The notes beneath the pieces are model-generated. The model ran no database searches, was not told the origin of the DNA, and saw only the letters and a list, made by a program, of their open reading frames with translations. This document shows positions 1 through 14,029 of a DNA stretch of 64,000 nt, piece after piece; within the stretch, counting starts at the first letter, position 1; the number at the start of each line of letters is the position of its first letter. The stretch is taken from contig JAXCGZ010007587.1 of the NCBI GenBank assembly GCA_037179515.1, positions 133,501-197,500 of the forward strand, read 5' to 3'. This stretch comes from Halocaridina rubra (taxonomy: Eukaryota > Arthropoda > Malacostraca > Decapoda > Atyidae). A program made the translations under genes and the position numbers.

Positions 1-2430
1 TCCTTGTCCATGTGCCTGAAGGCTACCCTTACATTTGATAAGAATGCATATGCTGCCCTTACTATGCCATTTATATGTATTTCTGGAGACAAATCTGCCA
101 GTATGTTTACTCCTAGATCTCTCTCTAGTCAAGCTTGGGCCTTCTTGCACTTGTACCCATTCTCATTACCTTACATTTTGAAGTATTGAATTTCATTAGC
201 CACTTTTCTGACCACTCATGCAGATTATTTAGATCCTCCTGAAGTTCTCTACCATTGTTCTCGTTTTTTACTTTCCTCACAATCTTTGCATCATCTGCAA
301 ACATATTCATGAATGAATTTTCAGACTCTGGTAGGTCATTTACATATACAAGGAACAAAAGTGACCCTAAAACTGAACCCTGTGGAACTCCACTACTAAC
401 TCTTCTCCATTCAGACACTGAGTGTCTTACTCTAACCCTTTGTTCCCTTCCTTCTAAGTAAGTTTTTATCCATTCCAAAACATTTCCACCTATTCTAGCC
501 ATTGCTTGCAACTTCCTAATAAGTCTCCCATGTGGAACAGTGTCAAACGCTTTCTGGAAGTCTAGGAATATGCAATCTGCCCAGCCCTCTCTTTCCTGTA
601 AGATTTGGCTTACCTCATCATAAAATTCTAATAAGTTTGTTACTGTTGATCTACCTTCTCTGAAGCCATGTTGCCTCACTGACAAAAAGTTGAAGTATTC
701 CAAGTGAAGAGAGATATGTTTTCTTAGTAGTTTCTCCATAACTTTGCAAACTATGCTGGTCAAGGAAACTGGTCTATAGTTAAGAGCCGTATCCCTCCTT
801 CCCTTTTTGAAGATAGGTATAACGTTTGCTTGTTTCCAGCATCTTGGAATCTCCCCTGACTCCAGTGACTTTTTAAATATGATACTTAGTGCCACTGATA
901 TTGAGTTTGCACATTTTTTAAGTACATGAGGGGATATATCATCAGGATCTGTAGCTTTATGAACATCTTACTCCATCAGCGCTTTGCATACCTCTGTGGC
1001 TGTAAGGTTGATGTTCTCTAATACCGGCCCTTGAGATTCTATCTCTGCAATCTGAGGGGGTGGGGTATTTTCTACTGTATATACTGACTGAAACTCCTTG
1101 TTCAGTTCTTTGCAGATCTCTTCATCCATCTTAGTGATGATTCCATCCGCTCTCTTAGGCATTAAAACCTGTTCTTTTACCTTTAGTTTTCGTTTTATAA
1201 AGCTGTGGAAAAGCTTGGGAATTTCTTTAGCCTTCCTGGTGATGTCCCTCTCATAGTCTCTGTCTGCCTCTCTTCTTTTACTTAGGTAAGAATTTCTTGC
1301 TCTTTTGTAGGTTTGCCAGGCATTTATGTGTTTTCTTCTCCTATACCTTTTCCAACATTTGTCTCTCCACTCTTTAGCTCTTTTACACCCATTATCGAAC
1401 CATTTCTCTCTGACATGAATTACACCTACTTTGGTGAAAGGTATGCAGCAATCTACTATCTTCCTATATTTCTCACAATAGATGTCATACATTTCTTGTA
1501 CAGATTTGTTGTAAAATAAGGTTCTCCAGTCAATAACTGCAAAAAGCTCATTCATTTTGATGTAATCTCCTTTCGGATAGTTCCTCCTCATGTCCTCAGT
1601 GCCTCTACTCTCAGGAAGAATATCTTCAATGATATACTCCATCAACAACACACAGTGGTCACTCTTTCCAATTGGTGGTTCATACTCAATTTTTTCAATA
1701 TCCAACACATTATCTGTGAATACTAGATCAAGTAGTGATGGCTCATCCCCACCCCTGGTCCTCGTTGGTTCCATTACAATTTGGTGTTGGAAATTTCCTT
1801 GTACGCATTCTAGGAATCTTGCCCCGAATGAATCCTCACCACTGTGTGGGTCAAGATTTATCCAATCTATCTCTTTATGATTAATATCTCCTATAATGAG
1901 AATCCTACTTTTTTTCTTCCATGCCATGTTAACAACTGAATTTATGACTTCAATAGTACCTATATGACTTTCCTCATAAACTTCAAGCCTATTCTGGTTC
2001 CTTGGTGGGTTATATACAATAGTTATTAAAAATGCTCTCTGACCCAGTATTTATGCGAGCAACAAGAAATTCCTTGAACTCACTTTCTATAGCCAAGTTT
2101 ATTTCTTCAACTTGAATCCTTTCACTTATGAGCAGTGCTATCCCTCCACCAGTCCTCTCAGATCTTTCAACCCTTAATATTCTGAAGCCCTTAGGAAAAT
2201 CTGTGACACTGTTTACGTCCTCACTCAACTTAGTCTCTGTAATTGCTACTATATCTGCCTTACTGTTGTGAATCCTATCTTTTAATTCTACTGCCTTACC
2301 AGCTAATCCATAAGCATTTGTGTATAACAATCTTAATGAGGCCCCATCCCCTGATCTTCTGTCATTATATTCTTTATCTCTCCTTTGTCTGGAAGAACTC
2401 TGAAATGAAAATTTTTCTTCTCCTTCATTT

Positions 2431-2434
<4 letters not shown>
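1..2434 (-). mobile_element. LINE family I, copy A (CR1/L2-type non-LTR retrotransposon), 3' end off the window
   Basis: This is a 5'-truncated minus-strand copy of the most abundant LINE in the window. Its order matches copies B and D: end of ORF1, AP-like endonuclease, reverse transcriptase, C-terminal region. The 5' junction abuts a (CA)n array (minus-strand sense) at 2435-2500. The 3' end lies beyond base 1. About 50 nt found in the other copies are missing near 120. Clade placement (CR1/L2 superfamily) rests on the endonuclease, the RT and the short-repeat 3' tail seen in sister copies; it was not computed. Confidence 0.9.
1..2434 (-). pseudogene. Broken ORF2 (endonuclease/reverse transcriptase) of LINE copy A
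   Basis: The product would be the LINE ORF2 protein, which nicks target DNA and reverse-transcribes the element RNA. The endonuclease part keeps ITETKL, GDIN (GDFN in copy D) and SDHC; the RT keeps LDFQKAFD, SSGVPQGSVLG and FADDAK. Three lesions are visible against copy D. A one-nt insertion near 2030 shifts frame inside the endonuclease. A nonsense change near 968 turns the Leu codon of the LMDLDVHK block into TAA. An approximately 50-nt deletion near 120 disrupts the C-terminal part. The overlapping end of ORF1 is also present at about 2333-2430. It is not functional as it stands. Confidence 0.85.

Positions 2435-2500
<66 letters not shown>
2435..2500. repeat. (GT)n microsatellite at the 5' junction of LINE copy A
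   Basis: An uninterrupted GT dinucleotide run lies directly between the truncated 5' end of LINE copy A and a jockey-like fragment. Read on the LINE strand it is (CA)n, the same context as the other family I copies. Confidence 0.97.
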
Positions 2501-2892
<392 letters not shown>

Positions 2893-3024
2893 TGTAATAT
2901 AATGTATCCGTTCTGCCGTTATACTAGCTCAAATGTGCTCGGTGAAGGTGCCCCAAAATTCTTCAAGAATATGATGAAATTTTGTTTTGACGTTCTGATG
3001 AGAGCAATGCATGTCATCATTACT

Positions 3025-3222
3025 GGTCCGGTTTAACGTCACGGACTCCCTTTTCTACCAAGGGCTAGGGCATTAGCCTTCTTGCGAAGGACTTGTTTTG
3101 GCAGATGTAATCGTTGCCCTAAGTGCATGCCCTTGCTAACCACAGACCGTGACGGGGCGCGAACCCTTGACCTGACGCCTTAGAGTCGCGGACGCTACTG
3201 CTTGAGCCACGGTGACTACATA
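3025..3222 (-). mobile_element. tRNA-derived SINE, family T, copy i
   Basis: The minus strand starts with a tRNA-like head. A box A-like CCGTGGCTCAAGCAGTAGCG is followed by the box B core GGGTTCGCGCCCC. A family-specific body follows, ending in AGAAAAGGGAGTCCGTGACG and a short ACCGG tail. The same unit recurs at 6194-6387 (-), 45153-45345 (+) and as 3' fragments at 41465 and 63031. The parent tRNA isotype could not be assigned. Confidence 0.75.
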
Positions 3223-3410
3223 TGTCATCATTACTACTCTCAGTAAATTAGTATATATCAAGAGAGAAAAGTAAAGGTAATATTACATATTGAGTTTGAA
3301 TAATGTGTTGTGGTCTTCGTTTTACATTTTCTCGATTCACCCTGATATTGCGTTCAAGACAAGTAAGCATGAATCAGCATTCTCTGCCTTGCAGACGCCA
3401 ATTGCATTTG
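3223..3410. other. Unassigned spacer
   Basis: I see no coding frame, repeat match or RNA gene in this AT-rich stretch between a SINE and a trinucleotide array. Confidence 0.5.
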
Positions 3411-3413
3411 ATG

Positions 3414-3451
<38 letters not shown>

Positions 3452-3468
3452 TATTATTATTATTATTA

Positions 3469-3509
<41 letters not shown>

Positions 3510-3529
3510 GTTATCATTATTATTATTAC

Positions 3530-3602
<73 letters not shown>
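3411..3602. repeat. (AAT)n followed by (ATT)n, a self-complementary trinucleotide array
   Basis: AAT repeats run to about 3450 and then switch to ATT/TTA repeats, with a few ATC or GTT interruptions. The two halves are reverse complements, so the array can fold on itself. Confidence 0.95.
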
Positions 3603-3796
3603 GTAGTACTGGTATCAACATCATCATCCCATACAATGGATATCTCTACGCCATGAAATGCCGATTCATGTTTATTTGTCATGAACAAACTTTCAAGGTT
3701 TGACTAGAAAATGTTATCAGCTTCACTCTGACTTTTTTTTTTTTTTACTTTTGTTCGAACAAAGCAACGTGTTATTCAAGCTAAATATGTAATAAT

Positions 3797-5317
<1,521 letters not shown>

Positions 5318-5354
5318 TGACCATTTTCAAATGAACGTGAGATGCTTCACTTAC

Positions 5355-5662
5355 GCATTGAAGTAGAACTTCATTCTTGGCCAGAAGTACACGTAATCTG
5401 CAATGTTGTCATCCATACAAGACCTTGCTTCATTGGATTCTTCCACGTTGATCATCCTGAGAAACCATTTATGTCTGGCAATTCTCTTTTGAGATGAGAA
5501 TGAAAGAAGGGTCACTACGCAGTTTTTCAGACATAATCTTGCCAATTCTAAAGGCAGAATTGCGTACCGAATAACCTTTGAGAGACTCATTATCTCTCTT
5601 AACAGGAAGGTCTTGTCACAGTTGCCTTTTGATAAGAACTGCCTTGATCCTTGCCTGTTGTG
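5355..5662 (-). other. Possible host-gene exon with a GTAAGT donor (hypothetical)
   Basis: The minus strand stays open from just after a TAA at 5663-5665 down to 5355, about 102 codons. It includes an ATG at 5590 and ends against GTAAGTG (plus ACTTAC at 5349-5354), a strong splice-donor consensus. The encoded stretch is not low complexity and has mixed charged and hydrophobic residues (for example SKGNCDKTFLLREIM and DDNIADYVYFWPRMK). I do not recognise the protein. No convincing acceptor is visible; CAAGGCAG near 5633 is a weak candidate. It could also be chance. This is the only place in the window where a host exon looks plausible. Confidence 0.25.
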
Positions 5663-5832
5663 TTACTGCCGATACTTGCCATTACTGGGTTACCTGCTCT
5701 GTAGATGATGTTTTTTCATCAAACCTGATTTGTTCTAAAAGCAGATTTTGTTGTCATGTTACTCTTACTTCTGAGCTACGAAATGTTGAAGTATCTTTTT
5801 CAGCAGAGAATTGTTGTTTACTCTTCTGGAAC

Positions 5833-6085
<253 letters not shown>

Positions 6086-6087
6086 AT

Positions 6088-6387
<300 letters not shown>

Positions 6388-6405
6388 ATATATATATATA
6401 TATAT

Positions 6406-6487
<82 letters not shown>
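6388..6487. repeat. (TA)n microsatellite with phase slips
   Basis: A TA array with two internal ATTAT/ATAAT phase breaks near 6405-6418. Confidence 0.95.
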
Positions 6488-6490
<3 letters not shown>

Positions 6491-6973
6491 TCCACACATA
6501 TAATGGCATAAAGGAAAAACAATAGATGATTGCATTTTTCACCCTCCGCCTGGCCTCATCATGTCGTAAAGTTGGTTACCATTCCACCGCGTGTCACCAG
6601 TTGTCGTGATGAATTCTTCTCACTACGTTAATATTAGTACCAGACGGGTGCAAGGTAAGAATGGACAAGCGGTGGTTCCTTTATCTTAATTTATTCTGGA
6701 GTACAACATCTTCGACACCTCAATGCCCCCCACTCTATGACTATCAAAATCTATGATCTATTCGTGCCCCTGGTACTATTCTGACTGACTGTCGCTCTCT
6801 GACTGCTTTTCTGGCTGCCATGGGGATGCTTGAAATACCCCAAAGGGCAGGGCATGTCGCTAAATCTACTTCTGCCAATTGCTTTCAGGTTCAAAGAGAG
6901 GTCCCTCCTCTTGGGGGATGGGCTATTTCAGCTGGCCTATAGAACGGAAGAGTTCTAGGTCAGTGCATGGCTA

Positions 6974-8452
6974 TTGGGTATCCCTCCAGGGCATATAGGG
7001 TTACTTGTGGTTTTGGGTAGGGCCTTCTTCTGGGTCTTTCAACCTCAAACTTCGGTTGTAAAATCCATAGAGTCTAAAAAAACACACGACCTAGGAGACC
7101 TACATCGAATGATACAAAGTCTTGCAGATAAGGTGAAAATTCTGGAAGCAGATGCTGAAAAGGTGAAAGCCTTACAACACAAGGTGGGTTTGCTAGAATG
7201 TGACATTGTCCTACTTAAAAGAGATAATTCTAGGCTGAAACTCCTATTACAAACATCTCCACCTCTCAGTTCAGTGCTGTCACCTAACAACGATGATGTC
7301 CCTTCTATCAACAACCCTCAGGTTTTGCAAACTAGGTTTTCTGTCTCTACTCACAATTCCTTCAGTGCATTGAGAGACGAATGTGACAGTGGTAGTGAAG
7401 AAGCGGTAGATCCAGATAAAAGTGATAGTCATCAAGACAACCTGAATACACCATCTAGCATAAATAATCAAATCAGTAACAGGTTACAAAATAGTGGTGA
7501 AACAACAGCGTCCTTCCCCACTACTCCTAACAATACAACAACAGGCACTAACCAGAACAAGATTCTTCCCAGCACAAACAACCAACCTGGTAAAGAGTTG
7601 CAAAACAGCGAAGAAGATATAGAGTCAATCTCCACCACTCCTAACAACACAGCAACTATCACTAACCAGGACAACCAAATTACACCTTCCAGCACAAATA
7701 ACCAACCCAGCAATAGGCTGCAATATAATGAAGAAAACAGAAAAGACAAAATAGCAGCAGTCTCTATTCTAAGCATTCCATCGAAGTCCTCTCCCCCACA
7801 GCCACAGTTGCCCAATAATGCAAGTGCAAGGGTTACAGCTCAAATATATATTCACATTCCTGGCAACCCCTTTGAGAGAGAGATACGTAATACATTGACA
7901 AATCAAGGCATTCCTTCTGAAGAAGTCTTGATTAAGGAGCTTTCTCGCAAACCAAACTGGGTTTCCTTCGCAGGAACGATATCGAAAGGATTTGAATATG
8001 TGCCTTACAAACTGAATCAATGGCCTACAGGCACAATTGTCCAGCCATTTCGTGGAGGCAAACAATGGACACAACCTGGGTATTCTACAAAATATCCCAA
8101 ACTACAGTCATACCAAAATAAACAGCAAAGAGCTAATGAAACAATCCCCTATGCGCGAGACTACAGAAAGAGACACGATACAAACCTCTCTTATCGCCGT
8201 CCACGCACAAGAGACTTCTCCTGGAGTGATGGCTCTTACAACCCTAGACACTCACCTAGGCATACAAACTTTGGGAAGGCCCGATCATACCATGGCACGT
8301 ACTCAAACCAGCGTTACACATCCAACGGCAGGTACAGACACCAGGATCCATGGGCTAACCCCAGAACACACTACAATGATGAATTCCCAGCAGAATCACA
8401 CAGTCGAAACTACAACTATGACTATGGATACCACCCCAATGAAACATGGTAA
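6974..8452 (+). CDS. LINE G ORF1 (nucleic-acid-binding chaperone-like protein), 5' end replaced by LTR sequence
   Basis: The 492-codon frame is open, but its first 22 or so codons (6974-7040) come from the flanking LTR, so the genuine start is missing. Residues about 40-92 form a Leu/Val-rich heptad region expected to be a coiled coil (LADKVKILEADAEKVKALQH). Residues about 165-260 hold three imperfect repeats of about 40 aa rich in N, T and Q, each with NNQ, LQNS-like and TTPNNT motifs. Residues about 285-370 contain a WVSFAG...NQWPTGT block typical of LINE ORF1 RNA-binding regions, followed by an Arg/Tyr-rich basic tail. ORF1 proteins coat element RNA; that role is inferred from position and composition. 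Confidence 0.7.
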   Translation: MGIPPGHIGLLVVLGRAFFWVFQPQTSVVKSIESKKTHDLGDLHRMIQSLADKVKILEADAEKVKALQHKVGLLECDIVLLKRDNSRLKLLLQTSPPLSSVLSPNNDDVPSINNPQVLQTRFSVSTHNSFSALRDECDSGSEEAVDPDKSDSHQDNLNTPSSINNQISNRLQNSGETTASFPTTPNNTTTGTNQNKILPSTNNQPGKELQNSEEDIESISTTPNNTATITNQDNQITPSSTNNQPSNRLQYNEENRKDKIAAVSILSIPSKSSPPQPQLPNNASARVTAQIYIHIPGNPFEREIRNTLTNQGIPSEEVLIKELSRKPNWVSFAGTISKGFEYVPYKLNQWPTGTIVQPFRGGKQWTQPGYSTKYPKLQSYQNKQQRANETIPYARDYRKRHDTNLSYRRPRTRDFSWSDGSYNPRHSPRHTNFGKARSYHGTYSNQRYTSNGRYRHQDPWANPRTHYNDEFPAESHSRNYNYDYGYHPNETW

Positions 8453-11256
8453 GAATGTAACATTAGTACATGTGAACGCTCAGTCCCTGCTCGCTCTTGA
8501 GGAAATAATAATGCTAACAAAAGACTACAACATAGACATCCTCTGTGTAAGTGAAACTTGGCTTCCTCCTACAACTGAAAATAAATATGTAAATATCCCA
8601 GAGTTTAAAATATTTCGCAATGACCATGGCCGAGGGGGTGGGGTTTGTATTTATGTTAGAAATTATCTTAGTGCATCAGAAATAACCACAGGTTTAGAAA
8701 AACTGAGGAGCTCGAAGATTTATGGATCACTGTGCAGTATCAGAAACTTCCATCTTTCATTGTAGGGTGTGTTTACCGTCACCCTAAAGCACCTACCAGT
8801 TCAATCAATCATCTGCTAGAAACATTCAGAAATATCTGTGTGCGTCATAAACTCATATACATACTTGGTGATTTTAATGATGACTTGCTCTCAGCAGATA
8901 ACAAAATGAAAAGGGTGATCAACACTGTGAAGTTAACACAAATAGTGACAAAACCGACCCGCATAACCCCTAATTCTAGGACTCTTATAGATCTGATAAT
9001 AACAAATAAAGTGGAAAGTATACCCTATTGGGACGTAGTTCCCTGCCCAATTGCAGACCACGAGCTGAACATTGCTATGCTAAACATAAACAAGCCCAAA
9101 AGGAAGCCTCTCCTCAAGACATTCCGGTGTCTAAAAAATTACTCCCCTGATATCTTTTGTGAAACATTAATCAACAACACAAATGCACTTAATAGAATTA
9201 AATACACAGATAACGTCGATTTGCAGGTTGAGATTATAACAAAAGTCTTCCTTGAATGCTTAGATAGTTGTGCACCCATTGTAACAAGAAAAATAACCCG
9301 CCCCTCAGCCCCCTGGCTAACTAATGACATCAAAGAGGCAATGCAAATCAGAAATCAAATACAAAAAGAGCTAAAAATGAATAGATATGATATGACTCTC
9401 CGAGAACGTTATAAAACAGAAAAGAAATGTGTCAGATCTCTCATCAGTGTAAGTAAAAAAGACTTTTACAAAAAACAATTTAATGACTCTAGACATGATA
9501 CAGCAGCAACATGGAAAGTGATAAGAAGCATGATACCAAATGAAAAGAGTACCTCAGAAAGTTATGAAAATATTACGGAGTTGAAAGACAAAGCAGATAA
9601 CTTTAATAACTATTTTGCTAACGTTGGCAAAAATACATATGAAAAAAATCAAGAAAACATCAACTCAGTGAAAATGAGTAATTGCTTAAATGTCAATTCT
9701 TCCAATGAAAACACAAGAGAGTACTTCAAGATAAATTCTATAGATTGTGCTACCCTAATTCTTACCATAAAGAGCCTAAGAAACTCTGGCTCTTATGGTT
9801 CAGATGGTATACCATTTCAGTTCATCAAAGATGCTCTACCCATGATTGCATCCTATATTCTAACTATTATGAACACTTCCATTGTTACTGAAAAGTTTCC
9901 TGACTCTTGGAAAATACCTCTGCATAAAAAGGGGGACAGAGAAGATGTGACAAACTATCGTCCCATTTCCCTGCTACCCATTTTCTCTAAAATATTAGAA
10001 AAAATTGTTGCATGCCAACTTATGTCATATTTAGAATCAAATAGACTACTAACGATTAGCCAACATGGTTTCAGACCAAAACTCTCGACGGAAACTGCAC
10101 TGCTTAAAGTTACGAATAGTATATATAATAATATAGATATGAAAAAAATATCTTTGCTAATTTTATTAGACTTATCAAAAGCCTTCGACAGTGTAAACCA
10201 TGAAATTCTTTTAAGTAAATGTATTAATTTAAATATTGATCCAAGCTGGTTTAGCGAGTATCTATCTAATCGTAAACAGTCCATACATCTTAACAACATT
10301 ATCTCTGTGCCAAAAAATGTATCATTTGGTGTTCCACAGGGATCAGTACTTGGTCCTATCCTCTTCTCCATTTACGTAAATGATCATCTTCTTTCATTTC
10401 TGACTGTCTAGTCGTACAATATGCAGATGACACTCAACTACTCCTTAATGGTGATATTAATAATCTCCCAGTGCTAACTTTAAGAGCAGAAAACACTCTG
10501 TCAAAAATTAAAACCTATTTCCAAGAAATTGGGCTGTTAATTAACGAAAGTAAAACACAGTGCATATTTATTGGTTCAAGGTTCCACATAGCACAAATTC
10601 CAGAAAACACAACAATTAATTTTTGCAACAATATTATCACACCTAGCAAAACAGTCAAAAGCCTAGGAATTCACTTTGATAACCACATGTTGTTTGATTC
10701 CCACATAGATAAAGTATGCAAAAAGGTTACAGGAACATTAATGTACTTATCACGTATAAAAGACAATTTTGAGACTACCACTCGAATAACTGTTGTTGAA
10801 TCTCTAGCCCTAAGTCACATTAATTACTGCACAACTGTTTGGGGAGCTACCATTAAGACTCAGATAAACAGAATATAGAAGCTTATTAATTTTGCAGCTC
10901 GAGTTGCCCTGGGAGGAATAAGAAAATATGACCACATCACACCAGCTCTCAATAAACTTGGGTGGCTGTGGGCAGAAAATAAGGTTGCTTATGCTATTTA
11001 TGTTTTTGTATTCAAAATTTTGGACCATCATTATCCTAGCTGGCTATTTGATTTAAAAACAGTCAGGGATATAAGGGGAACCAACACAAGACAGAGCAGT
11101 GAGCTCTTTATTCACAGAACAAACAGAGAAGCAGGTTCAAAGATGATCACTATCAAAGGGCCAACACTCTGGAATGATATTCCAGAGCATCTTAAAAATG
11201 CATCCTCCTTCACAGCTTTCAAAGGCAAACTATATAGTTGTCTTTTGGACAAATAG
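8418..11256 (+). pseudogene. LINE G ORF2: endonuclease plus reverse transcriptase, two frameshifts and one stop
   Basis: The frame starts at ATG 8418, overlapping ORF1 by 35 nt in the +1 frame. Endonuclease motifs are HVNAQS, VSETWL, GDFNDD, DLIITN and ADHELN. RT motifs are LLDLSKAFDSVNH, FGVPQGSVLGP and YADD (10,420-10,431). The C-terminal region ends with WNDIPEHLK...FKGKLYSCLLDK. The frame breaks at about 8707-8735 (1-nt shift within the endonuclease) and about 10,383-10,390 (1-nt shift just before YADD), and by a TAG at 10,876-10,878 where the family would likely have Gln. All catalytic motifs survive, so the decay is recent, but the copy cannot make a full protein. Confidence 0.85.
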
Positions 11257-11457
11257 TTGCTGCTCATTAAGAACTAATTATTCTCATTGTAAGGAAACAA
11301 ATATGGAAATGATGCCGATAATAACGATCCTGTATCTAGTGGCATACTTACTACCTTATTATTAACATTATTGTTAACATTTTTATTACAGCATTATTAT
11401 TTTCCATGAAAGCTACATGTAATTTAACTATATGTCTAACCCTCTTATTTATTAGTT

Positions 11458-11547
11458 TAATTACATGTCTACTTATAAGTTACTATTAATGTTGAATAAC
11501 CATTGTACAAAATGGAAATAAATGTTTGTTTGTTTGTTTGTTTGTTT
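11458..11547 (+). promoter_or_regulatory. 3' terminal region of LINE G with (TTTG)n tail
   Basis: The last bases of the element, CCATTGTACAAAATGGAAAT plus AAATG, are followed by five or so TTTG repeats. A short 3' tail repeat is characteristic of CR1/L2-type LINEs, where RT recognises the 3' end. The same 3' sequence ends the tRNA-Ala-like SINEs at 35.6 kb and 43.3 kb. Confidence 0.65.
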
Positions 11548-14029
11548 GACGCCGGGTGGCTAAGCCCTGGTGCTAAAGCACCTGGGTTCAGCCAGGTGCT
11601 AAGCCCTATGGATCCAGCCAGGTGCTGGTTGACCCTTTCTTGACCATTGACCGTACCCAGATAAACAACTGGGAGAGTATTCTATTTCACCTTTGACCTC
11701 TAGCCTCTCACGTGTCTCATCACGACTTGTTACAGTTTCAGATTCTGGCTTCAGCAAGACTTCAGTCATGCTGACATCCCTCCCAACCAAAACTGAAATA
11801 TCTTTTATTTCAGTCGAAGCATGGGCTATCTTTTGAGAGCTCTTGGATATATCCTAGCTAACATTAGTTTACAATAAAAATGGGGCCGAATTATTTAAGC
11901 TATTATCTAAGAATTCCTATTTCAATGAACTCTAAACAATCTTTAGTACAAACATATTCCTATATTTAAAAATAAAAATAACCTTAATCATTAGGATTTC
12001 AGTGTTTAACTAATCATTATCAAACATTAATTAAGATCACAAGTTAGGTTTAGATCATAACATTATTTCATCTACTTCTCTCCTTTCTTCAAAAGACAAA
12101 ATTTGTTAGTTACAGTAAAAGTATGAATCATGTAGAACATTAGCAAACAAATTAGGTAGAGTATTAGCATGTATAAACATTTAAAATGCTATAGACAATA
12201 ACATAAATGGTAATTTCTATAAGCAATCTCATCATATAATTTCTACTCCTATTGTTACTATGGGGCATTGATTTGTCTTAAAATTAGGCCTTAAAAAACT
12301 ACTCCTGAAACAAAATATTTGTTACGATGTGAAAAGTCAAAAAACATTCATCATTTCAATATGCAATTCCTATTCAGAGACAAACTGATATGAGAACTTA
12401 ATGAACACAAAGATTAAATCATGATTCAAACAATGATAATGCTAAGCAAAACGATTATAATATCTAAGCAAAACAATGATATTATTTAGGCAGAAGACAA
12501 CTTATTATGATTATCGCAAATTGTACAGTTTATCAATGGTACTTATTCAAAAAAATTATATCTAAAGGAGACTCTGAGTTTTCACTTTAAAATTATCTTA
12601 AAACTAGACACAAATTACAAAATTTTAAATTGTCTTTTCGCACAGGGGTCAAAGACGGTGGGGACATTTTCTTTCCTGTTTTCTCAGTTCTAATACGTGG
12701 GTTGTTTTTTCATCAACTAATAAGGGATTTTCCATACCCTTCCTTTCTCTCTTTCTGAAGCTAGGACATGTATGGGGATTCTTTCTTTCTGTTTGGATCC
12801 CATCAATGCGTTTACGTGGCTTCTAAAGGTATTATTAAGATGTTTTAAAAGACTTTTTGTTTCCCTCCCTTGCTCATGAAATTCTTGCTAGGCATTATAA
12901 AACGGTTTCCAAGTTGACCTCGCCTTTTCACTCCCCCGCCGTCTTCACTGCAGGACCAGGTTCGTACACTACCACATATTATCTTCTTTCTAAGATAAGC
13001 AAGACAAAGAGGAAGAGATCGATGCATCTTCCAAACCCCTCCAGCCTGGTTTTTTCGTCCTACCCTCGGGCCGATCTTGACTAATACCACCCTGTAGGAG
13101 ACCTGCAACGTCACAGCGATTTCTCTTCAGTACTGCAATCCACACATACCTTCGAAGCAGACCTCGGGATGAAAATTTGAACCTATGTCACTACTACAGT
13201 TGTAAGAAAGGTTCCCTATGACTTCAGGGTACCAACAATGGCCATACGTTGGTAATCTGAGGCTATACTTTGCCTCCCCTGCAACAACTGCAAGTGATTG
13301 CAATCTCTATTCAATGGGCAACTGGGACTTTTTTGAGAGAGAACAAAATCTAAAGGCTTTTAGAACTTGCATGTCGCGGCTGCCTAGAAATAGGGTGGTA
13401 ATGGAAGGTATGTGTCTACACAACTAGATTATTATTCCAAGATACTTAGGACTTAGCTGAGAAACTGATACATAACATTACTAATAATCATGATCAAAAT
13501 AAGAATAATAAAAAAATAAAATAAAAATACTAAATCGGGAATAGCCATATATATACAACGGAGACTAGCATTCAGATGTAAGAACGGAGTTCTATACTTT
13601 TATTTCATAGTAATGCTCATTCTAACACAGTCTCTTTTACTACTCAAATTCCTGCTGTCATAATATATGTATATATATAGATCATAAACGGCAACTTTCA
13701 GGCTCCACAATTTGTCAATGGGAGTTTTGTCTATTCTCTAAACAGTTGCGACATGTGGCAAAAATATTTATGCAAAAGTCGGTACTACCCATGTCTTATC
13801 AGTATTTATGCAATAACAGCATGCAACAATTTATCAACTGAAATAAATGTGGGCACAATTATCGCCTAGCTTCGCTGGAAAAAAAAAAAAAAAGGAATCA
13901 ATGACGGCAACATTCTCGTAGCATCGGAAGAAGCATCTGTGATTACCTAATTGTGATTACCTAATTGTGTTTACGGGAAAGAGCCCAAAGCTCGTATCTT
14001 CCCGTCCCCTGATCGGTTCCATTTTATAC

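Larger units (their letters stand above)
7041..11547 (+). mobile_element. LINE family G, inserted in an LTR
   Basis: This is a roughly 4.5-kb non-LTR retrotransposon of the CR1/L2/Crack/Daphne group by its ORF2 features. The borders come from comparing the split LTR with intact LTR copies: LTR sequence stops after GGGTCTTTC and resumes at TTGACGCC. The 3' UTR ends CCATTGTACAAAATGGAAAT followed by a (TTTG)n tail. It has ORF1, an overlapping ORF2 and no internal deletion of coding domains, but ORF2 has two frameshifts and one nonsense codon. It is probably 5'-truncated, since ORF1 runs back into LTR sequence with no start of its own. Confidence 0.9.
6562..13938 (-). mobile_element. LTR retrotransposon copy 1: 3' LTR plus partial internal region, interrupted by LINE G
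   Basis: 6562-7040 and 11548-11776 together match the 754-bp LTR of the complete element at 19,004-26,237. They start TGTCGTA and end in CA, and are split by LINE G with loss of about 20 LTR bases. 11777-13938 matches that element's internal region next to the 3' LTR (homologous to about 19,758-21,975), with small indels. A purine-rich tract on the minus strand (plus 11777-11793) sits where a PPT should be. The copy stops where LINE B begins, and its 5' half was not found. No gag or pol ORF remains. Confidence 0.85.

Noticed and set aside
1313..1880. Plus-strand frames opposite LINE copy A (and similar at 15,832-16,399, 38,668-39,235)
   Set aside because: They are antisense shadows of the endonuclease frame and recur wherever the LINE does.
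3290..3703. Poly-Asn, poly-Tyr or poly-Ile frames
   Set aside because: They are translations of AAT/ATT trinucleotide arrays.
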